A DNA stretch of 64,000 nucleotides from Mycobacterium paraffinicum (GCF_001907675.1 NZ_MPNT01000009.1:136333-200332); one strand, 5' to 3'. Counted from the first letter of the stretch, positions 31,134 to 44,952 are shown. Made by a program: numbers and translations. Notes: generated by a model from the sequence alone, not told the origin.

Positions 31134-33032
31134 TCAGTCGTTAGCGCCGGCGAAAGCCGTCGGTGATCCGACGCCGCTACGCAGGCTGCCGTCAAGGTAG
31201 GCGGCGCGGCACGCGCGGCGCCCGATCTTGCCGCTGGAGGTACGCGGAATCGTCCCCGCCTGCACCAGCAGCAGGTCGCGGATGGTCACCCCGTGGCGGA
31301 CGGCGATGGCCGCCCGGATCTCGTCCGCGATCGGCTGGTATTCGAGCTTGTGCGTTCCGGGGGCGCGCTCGGCCACGATCACCAGCTGCTCGGAGCTGTC
31401 CTCGGGGTCGTACTTGAGCCCGGTGTGCGGGTTGTCGAACACCACCTGCGGCAGCTCGTTGGCCGGGACCGAGAACGCGGCAACGTAACCGGTGCGCAGG
31501 GCCCGGCTGGCCTCCTGCGCCGAGTACTCGAGGTCCTGCGGATAGTGGTTGCGGCCGTCGATAATGACCAGGTCCTTGATGCGGCCCGCAATATAGAGGT
31601 GCCCGTTGTGGTAGGTGCCGTAGTCGCCGGTGCGCACCCACAGCCCGTCCTCCTCGGCCCCTTCGGCGTGCGACTGGCTGATGCGCGACTTGAGGATGTT
31701 GCGGAAGGTCTCCTGAGTCTCCGCCTCCTTGCCCCAGTAGCCGAGCCCGAGGTTCTTGCCGTGCAGCCAGATCTCGCCGATCTGGTCGTCCGGCAGCTCG
31801 GTGGCCGTGTCGGGGTCGACGATCACGGCCCACTCGTCGACACCGATGACGCCGGCGGAGACCTGCGCGACGGCGTTGGGCGCGTCGGCGGCGACCTCGA
31901 CGAAGCGTTGCTTGTTGAGCTCGTCGCGATCGACGTGGATGACCGTGGGCGCCTCGTCCATCGGCGTGGTGGAGACGAACAGCGTGGCCTCGGCCAGGCC
32001 GTAGGAGGGCTTGACCGCCGTCTCCCGCAGCCCGTACGGCGCGAACGCCTCGTAGAACTTGCGCATCGACGCGGGGGACACCGGCTCGCTGCCGTTGAGG
32101 ATCCCCTTGACATTGCTCAGGTCCAGTGGCGGCCCACCCTCCTTGGGGACGCCGCGCACCGCGGCGTGCTCGAAGGCGAAGTTGGGGGCGACGGTGAACA
32201 GTTCGGAACCCGGCTCGTCGTCGGGCTTACGCGCCATCTCGCGGATCCACCGGCCGGGGCGGCGCACGAACGCGGCCGGCGTCATGAACGTGAAGTTGTG
32301 GCCGAGGACCGGGGACAGCAGCGCTGTGATCAGGCCCATGTCGTGGAAGAACGGCAGCCAGGACAGGCCGCGGTCACCTTCCTTGCCTTCCAGCCCGTTG
32401 AGCACCTGCAACACGTTGGTGGGCAGGTTCAGGTGACTGATCATCACGCCGGTCGGGGTCCGGGTGGAGCCGGACGTGTACTGCAGGTAGGCGATGGTGG
32501 TCTCGTCGGCCTCGGGCTCCACCCAGGTGGATGCCACCTCGGTGGGCACCGCGTCGACGGCGATCACGCGGGGGCGTTCCTTGGCGGAGCGGGCGCGGAT
32601 GAACTTCCGGACGCCTTCGGCGGCCTCGGTGGTGGTCAGGATCGTCGAGGGGGTGCAGTCGTCGAGCACGGCGTGCAGGCGGCCGACGTGGCCCGGCTCG
32701 CCCGGGTCGAACAACGGCACGGCGATCCGCCCGGCGTAGAGCGCGCCGAAGAAGGCGATCAGGTAGTCCAGGTTCTGCGGGCACAGGATGGCGATGCGGT
32801 CACCGGGCTGGGTGACCTGCTGCAGGCGGGCGCCGACGGCGCGGTTGCGGGCGCTGAAGTCGCGCCAGACGATGTCGCGGTAGACACCGTCGCGTTCGGT
32901 GGAGTAGTCGATGAACCGGTAGGCCAGCTTGTCGCCACGAACCCTCGCCCACTTCTCAACGTGCTTGACCAGGTTGGTGTTGTCCGGGAACCTGATCTTT
33001 CCATTCACGATGAACGGGTTGTGGTACGGCAT
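31134..33032 (-). CDS. fadD32: Long-chain fatty-acyl-AMP ligase FadD32
   Basis: A 632-aa FAAL that activates meromycolic acid as acyl-AMP and loads it on the N-terminal ACP of Pks13. The adenylation motif [19 protein letters not shown] (residues about 175-195) and the [19 protein letters not shown] motif are present. The Lys-bearing C-terminal region reads [13 protein letters not shown]. Length matches the family. The ATG at 33032 has a GGAGAG site about 5 bases before it. It is the first gene of the fadD32-pks13-accD4 unit, with a 288-bp spacer upstream that must hold the promoter and contains a strong hairpin at 33058-33079. Confidence 0.97.
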   Translation of the reverse strand: MPYHNPFIVNGKIRFPDNTNLVKHVEKWARVRGDKLAYRFIDYSTERDGVYRDIVWRDFSARNRAVGARLQQVTQPGDRIAILCPQNLDYLIAFFGALYAGRIAVPLFDPGEPGHVGRLHAVLDDCTPSTILTTTEAAEGVRKFIRARSAKERPRVIAVDAVPTEVASTWVEPEADETTIAYLQYTSGSTRTPTGVMISHLNLPTNVLQVLNGLEGKEGDRGLSWLPFFHDMGLITALLSPVLGHNFTFMTPAAFVRRPGRWIREMARKPDDEPGSELFTVAPNFAFEHAAVRGVPKEGGPPLDLSNVKGILNGSEPVSPASMRKFYEAFAPYGLRETAVKPSYGLAEATLFVSTTPMDEAPTVIHVDRDELNKQRFVEVAADAPNAVAQVSAGVIGVDEWAVIVDPDTATELPDDQIGEIWLHGKNLGLGYWGKEAETQETFRNILKSRISQSHAEGAEEDGLWVRTGDYGTYHNGHLYIAGRIKDLVIIDGRNHYPQDLEYSAQEASRALRTGYVAAFSVPANELPQVVFDNPHTGLKYDPEDSSEQLVIVAERAPGTHKLEYQPIADEIRAAIAVRHGVTIRDLLLVQAGTIPRTSSGKIGRRACRAAYLDGSLRSGVGSPTAFAGAND

Positions 33033-33320
33033 TCCGCTCTCCTGTCACACCTGTTTTAGGCCGGCGCTTACGCCGGCCTTTGTTCTTCGGTCGGCCAGGC
33101 CGACAATTTCCATCTCTACGCGGGCCAGTCCTCGCGCGGCGCCACTGACGCCAGCATCCTGCTCATCCCAGGTCGGCTTATACCGGGACCGGGTCCGCGA
33201 CAAAGTCTCTAGCTCTTAAATTCCTCTTAATGTTAAGGGGCGGCCCGCAGCACACCAAATCACAAGGTACCGCTGATCTGCACCGGCAACGGGCTCCTGA
33301 CGGTGTGTCCTTCGGCCGGG
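33033..33320. promoter_or_regulatory. Spacer upstream of fadD32, operon promoter region
   Basis: This 288-bp spacer lies between Rv3802c-type and fadD32 genes, both on the minus strand. It holds a GC hairpin at 33058-33079 and an AT-rich patch near 33210-33236 with the near-palindrome CTTAATGTTAAG, a plausible promoter or operator for the mycolate operon. No ORF with coding character is seen. Confidence 0.45.
33058..33079 (-). terminator. Strong hairpin ahead of fadD32
   Basis: The stem AGGCCGGCG/CGCCGGCCT with loop CTTA (9 bp) ends 26 bases before the fadD32 start. On the minus strand no U-tract follows, so it could be a mycobacterial-type terminator of the upstream transcript or a stem in the fadD32 leader. 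On the plus strand it is followed by TTGTTCTT. Confidence 0.5.
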
Positions 33321-34331
33321 TCATCCATGTTTGGGATGCGGCGCGTTGGCGATCAATCCTTGAACCCAGTTCAACGTCCAATCGGTGGCCGGCTGCCCGT
33401 CCAGGTTCCAGAACTGCGTGGTCGCGTACAACGCGTGGATGGGCTGTCCGGCGCCGCCGGCCAGCGTGTTGAGCGTGTTGGGCAGATTGGCAACGCTAAA
33501 CGCCTCGTCAGGGGCGGCGCAGATGAGGTCGCCCGGCGCGCAGATCTCGTTGGTCTTGTCGTTGAGCGCGCCGAAGCCCCCGGGCCGCGCGCCGGTCATC
33601 GTCAAGCCCAGCCCGGAGAGCACCGGCACTTCGTGCAGCGTGACCTCGGCGCCCTGCCCGGGCGGGTTGGGCCCGATGTCGTTGCCCACGCCGGGCTGGC
33701 GCCGACCGTCGGCGATCAACGTCACACCGAGTACCAGGTCGTCGTCGACGGGTCCGCGGCCGTTGCCGATATCGCTGGCGATGTCACCGGCGATCACCGC
33801 TCCCTGCGAGAAGCCCATCAGCACGTAACTGGTCAGCGGGCACTTGGCGTTCATGTCCGTCATCGCCTGGACCGTCGCGCGGGTGCCCTCGGCGCGGCTT
33901 TCGTTGTACGACATCTGCGTGTCGCCGCTGAGTGGGTTGTGGAACTGCGCGGTGTAGGGCGTGGTGTATTCCTGCACCCGGGACGCCGGGAATTGCTGGG
34001 TGATCGCCACGGTGACCTTGTGCAGCAGCGCGTTCGGGAATTGCATCGGGTTGAGCGGATCGTCCTGCGGGGCGGACTCCCAGGTGCCGGGGACGTTGAC
34101 CAGCTGGACGTCGGGGCACGACGCGTCTTGCGAAGCGGGCCGGGGCTTGTGCGGGTGGGTGGTCGTGGACGGCGACGGCAGGACGCCCGGCGGCACCGCG
34201 CTGGGCGGCGATTCGTGGCCGCGCAGCGTGACGACCGCGAGCACGATCACCAACAGCACCACCCCCGCCATCGCCAAGGCGGCGGTCCAGGCGAGGGCTC
34301 GGTGGCGCTTACGCCGGGCGTTGGTGGCCAT
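33321..34331 (-). CDS. culp6: Cutinase-like lipase/thioesterase (Rv3802c type, Culp6)
   Basis: A 336-aa membrane-anchored alpha/beta hydrolase of the cutinase-like family. In M. tuberculosis the orthologue is essential, has phospholipase A and thioesterase activity, and is linked to mycolate handling. A basic N-terminus precedes one membrane helix (residues about 12-37), then a Pro-rich linker and the catalytic domain with the nucleophile elbow GFSQGAV, a late Asp in [14 protein letters not shown] and a His in QPIHALYA. Two disulfides are plausible (CPDV/CPLT and the ICA pair). It is conserved next to fadD32. A 289-bp spacer with a tandem repeat lies between it and fbpD. Confidence 0.93.
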   Translation of the reverse strand: MATNARRKRHRALAWTAALAMAGVVLLVIVLAVVTLRGHESPPSAVPPGVLPSPSTTTHPHKPRPASQDASCPDVQLVNVPGTWESAPQDDPLNPMQFPNALLHKVTVAITQQFPASRVQEYTTPYTAQFHNPLSGDTQMSYNESRAEGTRATVQAMTDMNAKCPLTSYVLMGFSQGAVIAGDIASDIGNGRGPVDDDLVLGVTLIADGRRQPGVGNDIGPNPPGQGAEVTLHEVPVLSGLGLTMTGARPGGFGALNDKTNEICAPGDLICAAPDEAFSVANLPNTLNTLAGGAGQPIHALYATTQFWNLDGQPATDWTLNWVQGLIANAPHPKHG

Positions 34332-34422
34332 GTTCTCCCGCTAGCAGAGTCGGTGGATCGCAGCGAAGCGGTCCTCCCGACCCCTGCTGCACCTTTTACA
34401 CGGTACCGGCTCGCGGGACTAC

Positions 34423-34610
34423 CTCAGCCGGGCAGCGACCCGCAGCGCCCGGCTCCACCGCGCTCGCGATCGCCGCAACTCAGCCGGGCAGCGACCCGCA
34501 GCGCCCGGCTCCACCGCGCTCGCGATCGCCGCAACTCAGCCAGGCAGCGACCCGCAGCGCCCGGCTCCACCGCGCTCGCGATCGCCGCAACTCAGCCGGG
34601 CAGCGACCCG
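34423..34610. repeat. 56-bp tandem repeat (3.4 copies), VNTR-like
   Basis: Full units at 34423-34478, 34479-34534 and 34535-34590 are followed by a 20-base partial unit to 34610, 11 bases from the fbpD stop codon. Units are identical apart from one G-to-A change early in unit 3. Each unit has an internal inverted repeat AGCCGGGC/GCCCGGCT (34426-34433 and 34447-34454 in unit 1), and the unit 3 change breaks its stem. Unit length and intergenic position resemble mycobacterial MIRU/VNTR loci. Confidence 0.9.
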
Positions 34611-34620
34611 TCCCCCGCGA

Positions 34621-35532
34621 TCACCGGATGGCGCCGACGATGTCGCCCGACATGGCCCCGAGCTGCCCCGACCAGGAGCCCCAGCCGTTGTCGCCGCCGC
34701 CCGGAAAGTCGAAGTGACCGTTGTGGCCGCCGTTGCTGCGGTACTGCTGGTAGAACTCGCGGGAGCTGCCCATGGCCGCGCCCGCCTGCCCGATCATGGC
34801 GGCGTCGTCGCCGCCCATGTTCGTCGGGCTGTAGACCCACACGCGGGTGTTGTTCTGCGCCAGCAGGGAGGCGTGCACGTAGGGGTCGTGCCACTTCCAC
34901 CGGCCCAGCTGCGGGGCGCCCCACATCCCGTTACCGTCCACACCGCCGAACTGCTGCAGGCCGGCCAGGATCGCGCCGTTGTAGTTAGTGCTCGACGGGT
35001 ACAGGAACCCAGACAGCGAGCCGGCGAACCCGAAGCGGTCGGGGTGGAAGGCCGCCAGCGCCATCGCGGCGTAGCCGCCCTGCGAGGCGCCCACCGCGGC
35101 GTGACCACCGGGCGCCAGGCCCTTGTTGGCGGCCAGCCAGTTCGGCAGCTCGCTGGACAGGAAGGTGTCCCACTGCTTACTGCCGTCCTGCTCCCAGTTG
35201 GTGTACATGCTCCAGGCCCCGCCCGCGGGCGCTACCACCGAGATGCCCTTGCCGCCCAGCGTGCTCATCGCGTTGCCCGCGGTGACCCAGTTGCTGACGT
35301 CGGGGGCCGCATTGAAGGCATCCAGCAGATAGACCGCGTGCGGTCCGCCGCCCAGGAACGCCACCGGGATGTCGCGGCCCATCGCCGCCGACGGCACCAT
35401 CAGGCTCTCGTAACCCGCCGCCCTCGCCCTACCGGCCGGCCCGCCCGTCACGGTCACGCCGATCAATCCGATCGCCAAGGCGGCTACGGAGAACACCCGA
35501 AGAAGCGCTGACGCACCCCGCACGACCCTCAT
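34621..35532 (-). CDS. fbpD: Antigen 85-like protein MPT51/FbpD
   Basis: A 303-aa secreted alpha/beta hydrolase of the antigen 85 family, with a signal peptide cut near ARAAGYES. MPT51 proteins bind fibronectin and are thought to lack mycolyltransferase activity. The elbow here reads GASQGG with Ser150, whereas the M. tuberculosis protein has Ala at this site. The partner Glu and His of the antigen 85 triad are not at their places (the region reads GGGDNGWGSW instead of a THDWPYW motif), so activity is still doubtful. The ATG at 35532 is chosen over the in-frame ATG at 35544 because GGAGGG lies 5 bases before it. A CRP-like site lies upstream at 35601-35616. Confidence 0.92.
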   Translation of the reverse strand: MRVVRGASALLRVFSVAALAIGLIGVTVTGGPAGRARAAGYESLMVPSAAMGRDIPVAFLGGGPHAVYLLDAFNAAPDVSNWVTAGNAMSTLGGKGISVVAPAGGAWSMYTNWEQDGSKQWDTFLSSELPNWLAANKGLAPGGHAAVGASQGGYAAMALAAFHPDRFGFAGSLSGFLYPSSTNYNGAILAGLQQFGGVDGNGMWGAPQLGRWKWHDPYVHASLLAQNNTRVWVYSPTNMGGDDAAMIGQAGAAMGSSREFYQQYRSNGGHNGHFDFPGGGDNGWGSWSGQLGAMSGDIVGAIR

Positions 35533-35600
35533 GTCACCCTCCATCGTCTAGTCGCTGACGAGCACATTAGCCAGCGCCGTGGTTCCCCCGCCCGCGGGGT

Positions 35601-35616
35601 AGTGAAACAAATCACA
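35601..35616. promoter_or_regulatory. CRP-like site upstream of fbpD
   Basis: Read on the minus strand, TGTGA-TTTGTT-TCACT differs from the TGTGA-N6-TCACA consensus at one base. It lies 69-84 bases upstream of the fbpD start, a distance that suits an activator site for a promoter in the 148-bp fbpA-fbpD spacer. Confidence 0.5.
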
Positions 35617-35680
35617 CGCCAAAACAACTAGCGGCGGAAACCCCGAAGGGTTCCCGCCGCCAGTCGCGTTGTTCGTGGGC

Positions 35681-37060
<1,380 letters not shown>

Positions 37061-38989
37061 TTACTCGCGAGGCGGAGGCGGGGCCTCTTCAGGCACCGGC
37101 AGGCCGCATCTGGCGAGCTCGTAGCGCGGCACCCGGTCTATCCGGTATTTGGTGAATTCATAGGAATGCAGCAGGTTGGACAGGAATCTGTGCGGGGTCA
37201 TCGGTGCGCGTACCGAACTCAGCACCGCCTCGGTCTCGGGACACTTGAGGGCGGTCACCGCCTCGGCGACCCATTGCTGGTCCAGATAGCCCGGAATGCC
37301 GGGATAGACCTTCACCCACGGCCCGTCGGCGATCGCCCAATCCGGGAAGAGGTTCTTGTCGTGCCCGATGCGGCCGTGTTGCAACCGTTCCGTGTGTTGC
37401 GCAAGCGGATTCGCCAATCCGATCTGGTCGATCACCCTGACGTCGAGCCCGACGTTCATGCCGACCATGCCCAGGTTGGTGAAAAACACTGCGTGCTGCG
37501 GCTTTTGGGGCGGCTTGTCCGGACCCGGCTGCGCCATCGGCACCAGGTCCCACTGGATGTAATTGCCCGACGGCAGCAGCAGCGCGCCGTCCGGGGTGTT
37601 GTCGAGCGCCGTCAGGATGGCCGCCATCCGCGGATACCCCAGGTAGTCGGCGGCGGTGAGGGGGTGCGCGTGCCCGGTGGCCTGCGCGTAGAAGCGCCGC
37701 TCGTCGACGATCCCGGAATAGCTGACGTGGGTGGCGTCGTCGCCCATTCCGGGCGAATTCGCCGCCCACAGCGACCAACCGGCCACACCCAGCCAGAGCA
37801 CGCCGGCCGCGCCGGCCACCCAATAGCCCGTCTCCCGCGAGTAGTCCTGCCCGTCCGGGATGGCCAGCGGGATGACGGCTACGGGTGCCAGCAAGCAGAA
37901 CAGCGGCGCCAGCAGCACCCGCCCGTGCATGAAGTCGCCGCCCTGCCGAATCCAGTAGAGCGCCTGCAGCAGGCCGCTCACCAGAACGAAAGCCACGACG
38001 GCGGGCGGGCTTTGAACCGCCCGGGCCACCCGCCCGTAGTTGGGGGCGAGGGCGGGCCGCAGGAACGACGGCCGGCGGCGCGCCGCGAGCAGCAGCAGCG
38101 CCAGCGGCAGCAGGAGCACCACGGGCACCCACACGGCGTAGGGCGCGTCGAAGTTCGACAGGTAGATGATGCCTTGGGACCACTTGTCGCCGGCCGCGTC
38201 CTTGGCGAGCGCGGTCCCGGGCACCAGCAGGCCGTAGTAGCCCATGCGGAAAATCTGATAGCCGACGGGCAGCAACCCGCCGGCCACCACGACGAGCACC
38301 CGGCGGCGCCAGGTCCGCGCCGCGACCAGCATCATGATCAGCGCCAGCCCGCCCATCAGCGCCAGCTCGGGCCGGACCAGGACGCTGAAGCCGGCCACGA
38401 ACGCCAACGCACCGATGAAGAGGTCGCGATCCGGCCGGTTGCGCACCGGCTGCGCCCAGCAGACCATCATCCACCACAGCAACCCGAGGTAGGCCAGCGT
38501 CAGCCCGCTCTCCAGGCCGGAGGTGGCGAAGTCACGCGCGGGGGGCAGCGCGACGTAGACCAACGCGCCGGCGGGCAGCATGATCGCCTTGCGGCCCCGG
38601 AGGCTGGGCGCATACAACCGGGCGGCCCCCAGCATGAGCAGCGCCACGCCCAGCACCGAAAGCGTCAGGGCCAGCGCCAGCGCCACGTATTCCATCCGCA
38701 TCGGCCCGCCCACCCAGCTGCCGACGTACATCAGGTAGGTCCAGGCCGTGGAGGTGTTGGCCTCCACCCGCTCGCCCTGGTTGAAGACCGGCCCGTTGCC
38801 GGCGAGCAGGTTGCGCACCGTGCGCAACACGATGAGCCCGTCGTCGGCGATCCAGCGCCGCTGCCATGCGCCCCAGGCGAACAGGACGGAGACCACCGCC
38901 ACGCTGAACCACAGGCTGATCCGGACCAGCGTCGTGTACGGGAACACTGGCCAGCCCAACCGCCTGATGACCGGCCGGGTGCGCATCAT
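37061..38989 (-). CDS. aftB: Terminal beta-1,2-arabinofuranosyltransferase AftB
   Basis: A 642-aa GT-C membrane enzyme that adds the terminal beta-1,2-arabinofuranose of arabinogalactan and lipoarabinomannan. The catalytic loop is WIADDGLIVLRTVRNL near residue 50, a cluster of about nine further helices follows, and the C-terminal periplasmic domain ends near VPRYELARCGLPVP. The ATG at 38989 (MMRTRP) is chosen. The GTG used in M. tuberculosis has no counterpart here because the codon before VRISLW is CTG. Longer upstream extensions would run into ubiA, which ends 28 bp away. It is the last gene of the galactan/DPA operon. Confidence 0.94.
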   Translation of the reverse strand: MMRTRPVIRRLGWPVFPYTTLVRISLWFSVAVVSVLFAWGAWQRRWIADDGLIVLRTVRNLLAGNGPVFNQGERVEANTSTAWTYLMYVGSWVGGPMRMEYVALALALTLSVLGVALLMLGAARLYAPSLRGRKAIMLPAGALVYVALPPARDFATSGLESGLTLAYLGLLWWMMVCWAQPVRNRPDRDLFIGALAFVAGFSVLVRPELALMGGLALIMMLVAARTWRRRVLVVVAGGLLPVGYQIFRMGYYGLLVPGTALAKDAAGDKWSQGIIYLSNFDAPYAVWVPVVLLLPLALLLLAARRRPSFLRPALAPNYGRVARAVQSPPAVVAFVLVSGLLQALYWIRQGGDFMHGRVLLAPLFCLLAPVAVIPLAIPDGQDYSRETGYWVAGAAGVLWLGVAGWSLWAANSPGMGDDATHVSYSGIVDERRFYAQATGHAHPLTAADYLGYPRMAAILTALDNTPDGALLLPSGNYIQWDLVPMAQPGPDKPPQKPQHAVFFTNLGMVGMNVGLDVRVIDQIGLANPLAQHTERLQHGRIGHDKNLFPDWAIADGPWVKVYPGIPGYLDQQWVAEAVTALKCPETEAVLSSVRAPMTPHRFLSNLLHSYEFTKYRIDRVPRYELARCGLPVPEEAPPPPRE

Positions 38990-39017
38990 GCGCGCTTTGA
39001 GGGCCTGCAGTTCGGAG

Positions 39018-39926
39018 CTAACCGAAGGCAACGGCGGCTCCAAGCGTCGCGATCCACGCCAGGAAAAGCAGCTGCAGCACCCGGTCACGCAGCGCGATGT
39101 CTTCGGGCTCGCCGGCCAGCCCGCCGTCGACGTCGACGGCGTAGCGCAGGATCGCGATGGTGAACGGCACCATCGATACCGCGAACCAGGATCCCGAGTG
39201 GCGGTCACGCTCGAACGCCCACAAGCCGTAGCAGAGCACCACCGCGGTGGCCGACATCGTCCAGACGAACCGCAGGTAGGTGCTGGTGTAGCTCTCCAGG
39301 GACTTGCGGATCGCGGCGCCGGTGCGCTCGGCGACCTGCAGCTCGGCGTATCGCTTGCCGGCCACCATGAACAGCGACGCGAACGCCGCCGACAGCAAGA
39401 ACCATTGCGATAGCGGGATGCCGGTGGCGGCGCCGCCGGCGATGGCCCGCAGCAGGTACGCCGACGACACGATGCAAATGTCCATCACCGCTTGGTGTTT
39501 GAGCCCGAAGCAGTACGCCAGCTGCATGCTGAGGTAGACGGCCATCACCACGGCCAGGTCGGGCGTCAGCCACCAGGCGAGCGCCAGCGAGGCCGCACCG
39601 AGAACCACCGCGAGGGTGTAGGCCAGCCATTCGGGCACCACGCCGGCCGCGATGGGCCGGAATCTCTTGGTGGGGTGCTCGCGGTCGGCGTTGACGTCGC
39701 GCACGTCGTTCACCAAGTAGATCGACGAGGCCGCCAGGCAGAACACCACGAACGCCACGGACACCTTGGTCAGCACGTCGGCGTAGTTGTAGTGCACCGG
39801 GCCGCCCAACGCGGCCAGCGGCGCGGCCAGCACCAGAACGTTCTTCACCCACTGCCGCGGGCGGATCGCCTTGACGACCCCGACCACCACGTTGCCCGAG
39901 GGCCCGGTCACCACGTCCTCACTCAT
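39018..39926 (-). CDS. ubiA: Decaprenyl-phosphate phosphoribosyltransferase (Rv3806c type)
   Basis: A 302-aa UbiA-fold membrane transferase that joins phosphoribose from PRPP to decaprenyl phosphate, the first step to DPA. The two Asp-rich motifs are present: NDVRDVNADR (residues about 70-79) and a second aspartate pair in YAVDVDGG (about 273-280). Between them are the expected helices with HPTKRFRP and FGLKHQ. The ATG at 39926 (MSEDVV) is chosen and overlaps the Rv3807c-type stop by 8 bases. The product is dephosphorylated by the next gene upstream, then oxidised by DprE1 and reduced by DprE2. Confidence 0.95.
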   Translation of the reverse strand: MSEDVVTGPSGNVVVGVVKAIRPRQWVKNVLVLAAPLAALGGPVHYNYADVLTKVSVAFVVFCLAASSIYLVNDVRDVNADREHPTKRFRPIAAGVVPEWLAYTLAVVLGAASLALAWWLTPDLAVVMAVYLSMQLAYCFGLKHQAVMDICIVSSAYLLRAIAGGAATGIPLSQWFLLSAAFASLFMVAGKRYAELQVAERTGAAIRKSLESYTSTYLRFVWTMSATAVVLCYGLWAFERDRHSGSWFAVSMVPFTIAILRYAVDVDGGLAGEPEDIALRDRVLQLLFLAWIATLGAAVAFG

Positions 39927-40450
39927 TCGCCCAGACCTTCCGCGCCCGGCCCTCCAGCCGAACGGTGATTCGCGCGACGGTGGCACCGAGGACGATGCCG
40001 CAGGCCACGTCGCTGGGATAGTGCACCCCGAGCAGCATCCGCGACAACGCCATCGGGGGAATCAGGAGGGCGGGTAGCGGCAGGCCGGTGATCCGGCCCA
40101 TCAGGATGGCCGCGGCCGTCGTCGAGGTGGCATGGGCGGAGGGGAAGCTCAGCTGGCTGGGGGTGCCGACGTTCACCACGACGGCCGGGTCGTGCGGCCG
40201 TCGGCGGCGCACCACCCGCTTGACCAGCACGGCGGCGGCGTGCGCGGCGAACGCCCCCGCCCCGGCGACCAGCCAGTCCCAGCGCCGCCTCGGCGCCAGC
40301 AGCGCGCCGACCGCCGCCACGGCCAGCCAGCCGAGGCTGTGCTCGCCGAAATGGGACAGGCCGCGCGCCGTCGTCAGCACGCCGGGGCGCTCGGCGAGCG
40401 CGGCTTGCACGGCCACCAGGGCGGCCACTTCGCCGCGCGGGGAGGCCGAA

Positions 40451-40458
<8 letters not shown>
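39919..40458 (-). CDS. PAP2-family decaprenylphosphoryl-5-phosphoribose phosphatase (Rv3807c type)
   Basis: A 179-aa membrane PAP2 phosphatase. The three motifs are KRVVRRRRP (KX6RP-like), SFPSAHAT and SRMLLGVHYPSD, each between hydrophobic helices. The proposed role is removal of the 5-phosphate from decaprenyl-phosphoryl-5-phosphoribose before DprE1 acts. It overlaps both neighbours: its stop overlaps the ubiA start by 8 bases and its start overlaps the glfT2 stop by 8 bases, so the operon is tightly coupled. The orthologue is not strictly essential in mycobacteria, which suggests a redundant activity. Confidence 0.9.
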
Positions 40459-43817
<3,359 letters not shown>

Positions 43818-44897
43818 GTGCCGAACCGACGCCGACGCAAGCTTTCGACAGCCATGAGCGCGGTCGCCGCCGTGGCAGTGGCGAGTCCTTGCGCATACTT
43901 CCTTGTCTACGAATCGACGGCCGGCAGCAAGCCGCCCGAGCACCACGACTTCAAGCAGGCGGCCGTGATGACCGACCTGCCGGGCGAGCTGATGGGCGCG
44001 CTGTCGCAAGGGCTGTCGCAATTCGGCATCAACCTGCCACCGGTGCCCGCGCTGAGCGGGGGCGCGGCCAGCACTCCGGGCCTGGCGAGTCCCGGCCTGG
44101 GCACTCCGGGCCTGGGCACTCCGGGCCTCGGGACTCCGGGTCTCGCGAGCCCCGGTCTGACCAGCCCTGGCCTGACGAGCCCGGGGTTGACCAGCCCCGG
44201 CCTAACCAGCCCCGGTCTGACCAGCCCGGCTGCGACCAGCCCGGGCCTGGCGCCCACGACGCCGGGGCTCACCGCGCCCGGCGCGCTGCCGACCACCCCG
44301 GGTGCCGGAGTGGCGACCCCGGGCGCGGGACTCAACCCGGCGCTGTCCAATCCCGGGCTGACCAGCCCGGCCGGGATCGCGCCCGGACTGGGCAGCCCGA
44401 CGGCTGGCGGTGAAGTCCCGATCACGGCTCCGGCCAGTCTGGACCCGGGCGCCGACGGTACCTACCCGATCCTGGGCGACCCGTCGTCCTTCGGTAGCGG
44501 TTCACCGATCGGTGGTGGCACCGGCCTCGGCGGCGGGGGCGGAAGCTCCAGCGGCGGCGGTGGTGGCCTGGTCAACGACGTGATGCAGGCCGCCAACCAG
44601 CTTGGCGCCGGTCAGGCCATCGACCTGCTCAAGGGCTTGGTGATGCCGGCGATCACGCAGGGTCTGCACGGCGGAGCGGGCGCAGCCGGTGCGCTACCAG
44701 GTGCAGCAGGCGCCCTCCCGGGTGCCGCCGGTGCGTTGCCGGCCGCCGCGGGTGCGCTGCCGGGTGCAGCGGGCGCCCTCCCGGGTGCCGCCGGCGCCCT
44801 GCCGGGTGCCGCCGCGGGTGCCTTGCCGGCCGCCGCCGGCGCGGCCGGGGCGTTGCCGGCCGCCGCGGGTGCGGCACCGGTCCTGCCCCCCGTCTAG
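43818..44897 (+). CDS. pirG: Exported repetitive protein Erp/PirG
   Basis: A 359-aa secreted cell-surface virulence protein. The N-terminus has a basic start and a hydrophobic signal (MSAVAAVAVASPCAYFLV). A central block of about 15 PGLxS/PGLxT pentapeptides (residues about 88-150, unit PGLTS or PGLGT) follows, then a Gly/Ser-rich linker with a conserved AANQLGAGQAIDLLKG domain, and a C-terminal run of GALPGAA/GALPAAA repeats. It is about 75 residues longer than the M. tuberculosis protein, mostly from repeats. Erp repeats vary between species. The GTG at 43818 is used. A strong terminator follows at 44920. Confidence 0.95.
   Translation: MPNRRRRKLSTAMSAVAAVAVASPCAYFLVYESTAGSKPPEHHDFKQAAVMTDLPGELMGALSQGLSQFGINLPPVPALSGGAASTPGLASPGLGTPGLGTPGLGTPGLASPGLTSPGLTSPGLTSPGLTSPGLTSPAATSPGLAPTTPGLTAPGALPTTPGAGVATPGAGLNPALSNPGLTSPAGIAPGLGSPTAGGEVPITAPASLDPGADGTYPILGDPSSFGSGSPIGGGTGLGGGGGSSSGGGGGLVNDVMQAANQLGAGQAIDLLKGLVMPAITQGLHGGAGAAGALPGAAGALPGAAGALPAAAGALPGAAGALPGAAGALPGAAAGALPAAAGAAGALPAAAGAAPVLPPV
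44080..44240 (+). repeat. 15-bp coding repeats in pirG (PGLTS/PGLGT block)
   Basis: Imperfect 15-bp units encode PGLAS, PGLGT and PGLTS. Runs of three GLGT and five GLTS units stand next to each other, which suggests recent unit expansion by slippage or unequal recombination. The frame is kept throughout. Confidence 0.85.
44685..44880 (+). repeat. 21-bp coding repeats in pirG C-terminus (GALPGAA block)
   Basis: Imperfect units of 21 bases encode GALPGAA or GALPAAA, about eight in number with two small insertions, and run to the end of the protein. They make the C-terminus a low-complexity Ala/Gly/Leu/Pro tail instead of the hydrophobic C-terminal segment described for Erp. Confidence 0.8.
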
Positions 44898-44919
44898 ACC
44901 TCGGGGAAGCCTCCAACCA

Positions 44920-44952
44920 GACGGCACCGCAGATTTCTTCTGCGGTGCCGTC
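44920..44952 (+). terminator. Strong intrinsic-type terminator after pirG
   Basis: A perfect 14-bp stem GACGGCACCGCAGA/TCTGCGGTGCCGTC with the loop TTTCT starts 23 bases after the pirG stop, followed by GAATTTGG. The stem is strong and the U-tract short, as usual in mycobacteria. It separates pirG from the downstream amidase gene. Confidence 0.85.

Noticed and set aside
34423..34610. Tandem repeat read as a CRISPR array
   Set aside because: The 56-bp units are directly adjacent with no unique spacers, and no cas genes are near.
44080..44880. pirG repeats read as a CRISPR or mobile element
   Set aside because: They are in frame within a recognised secreted protein and have no spacers or transposase.
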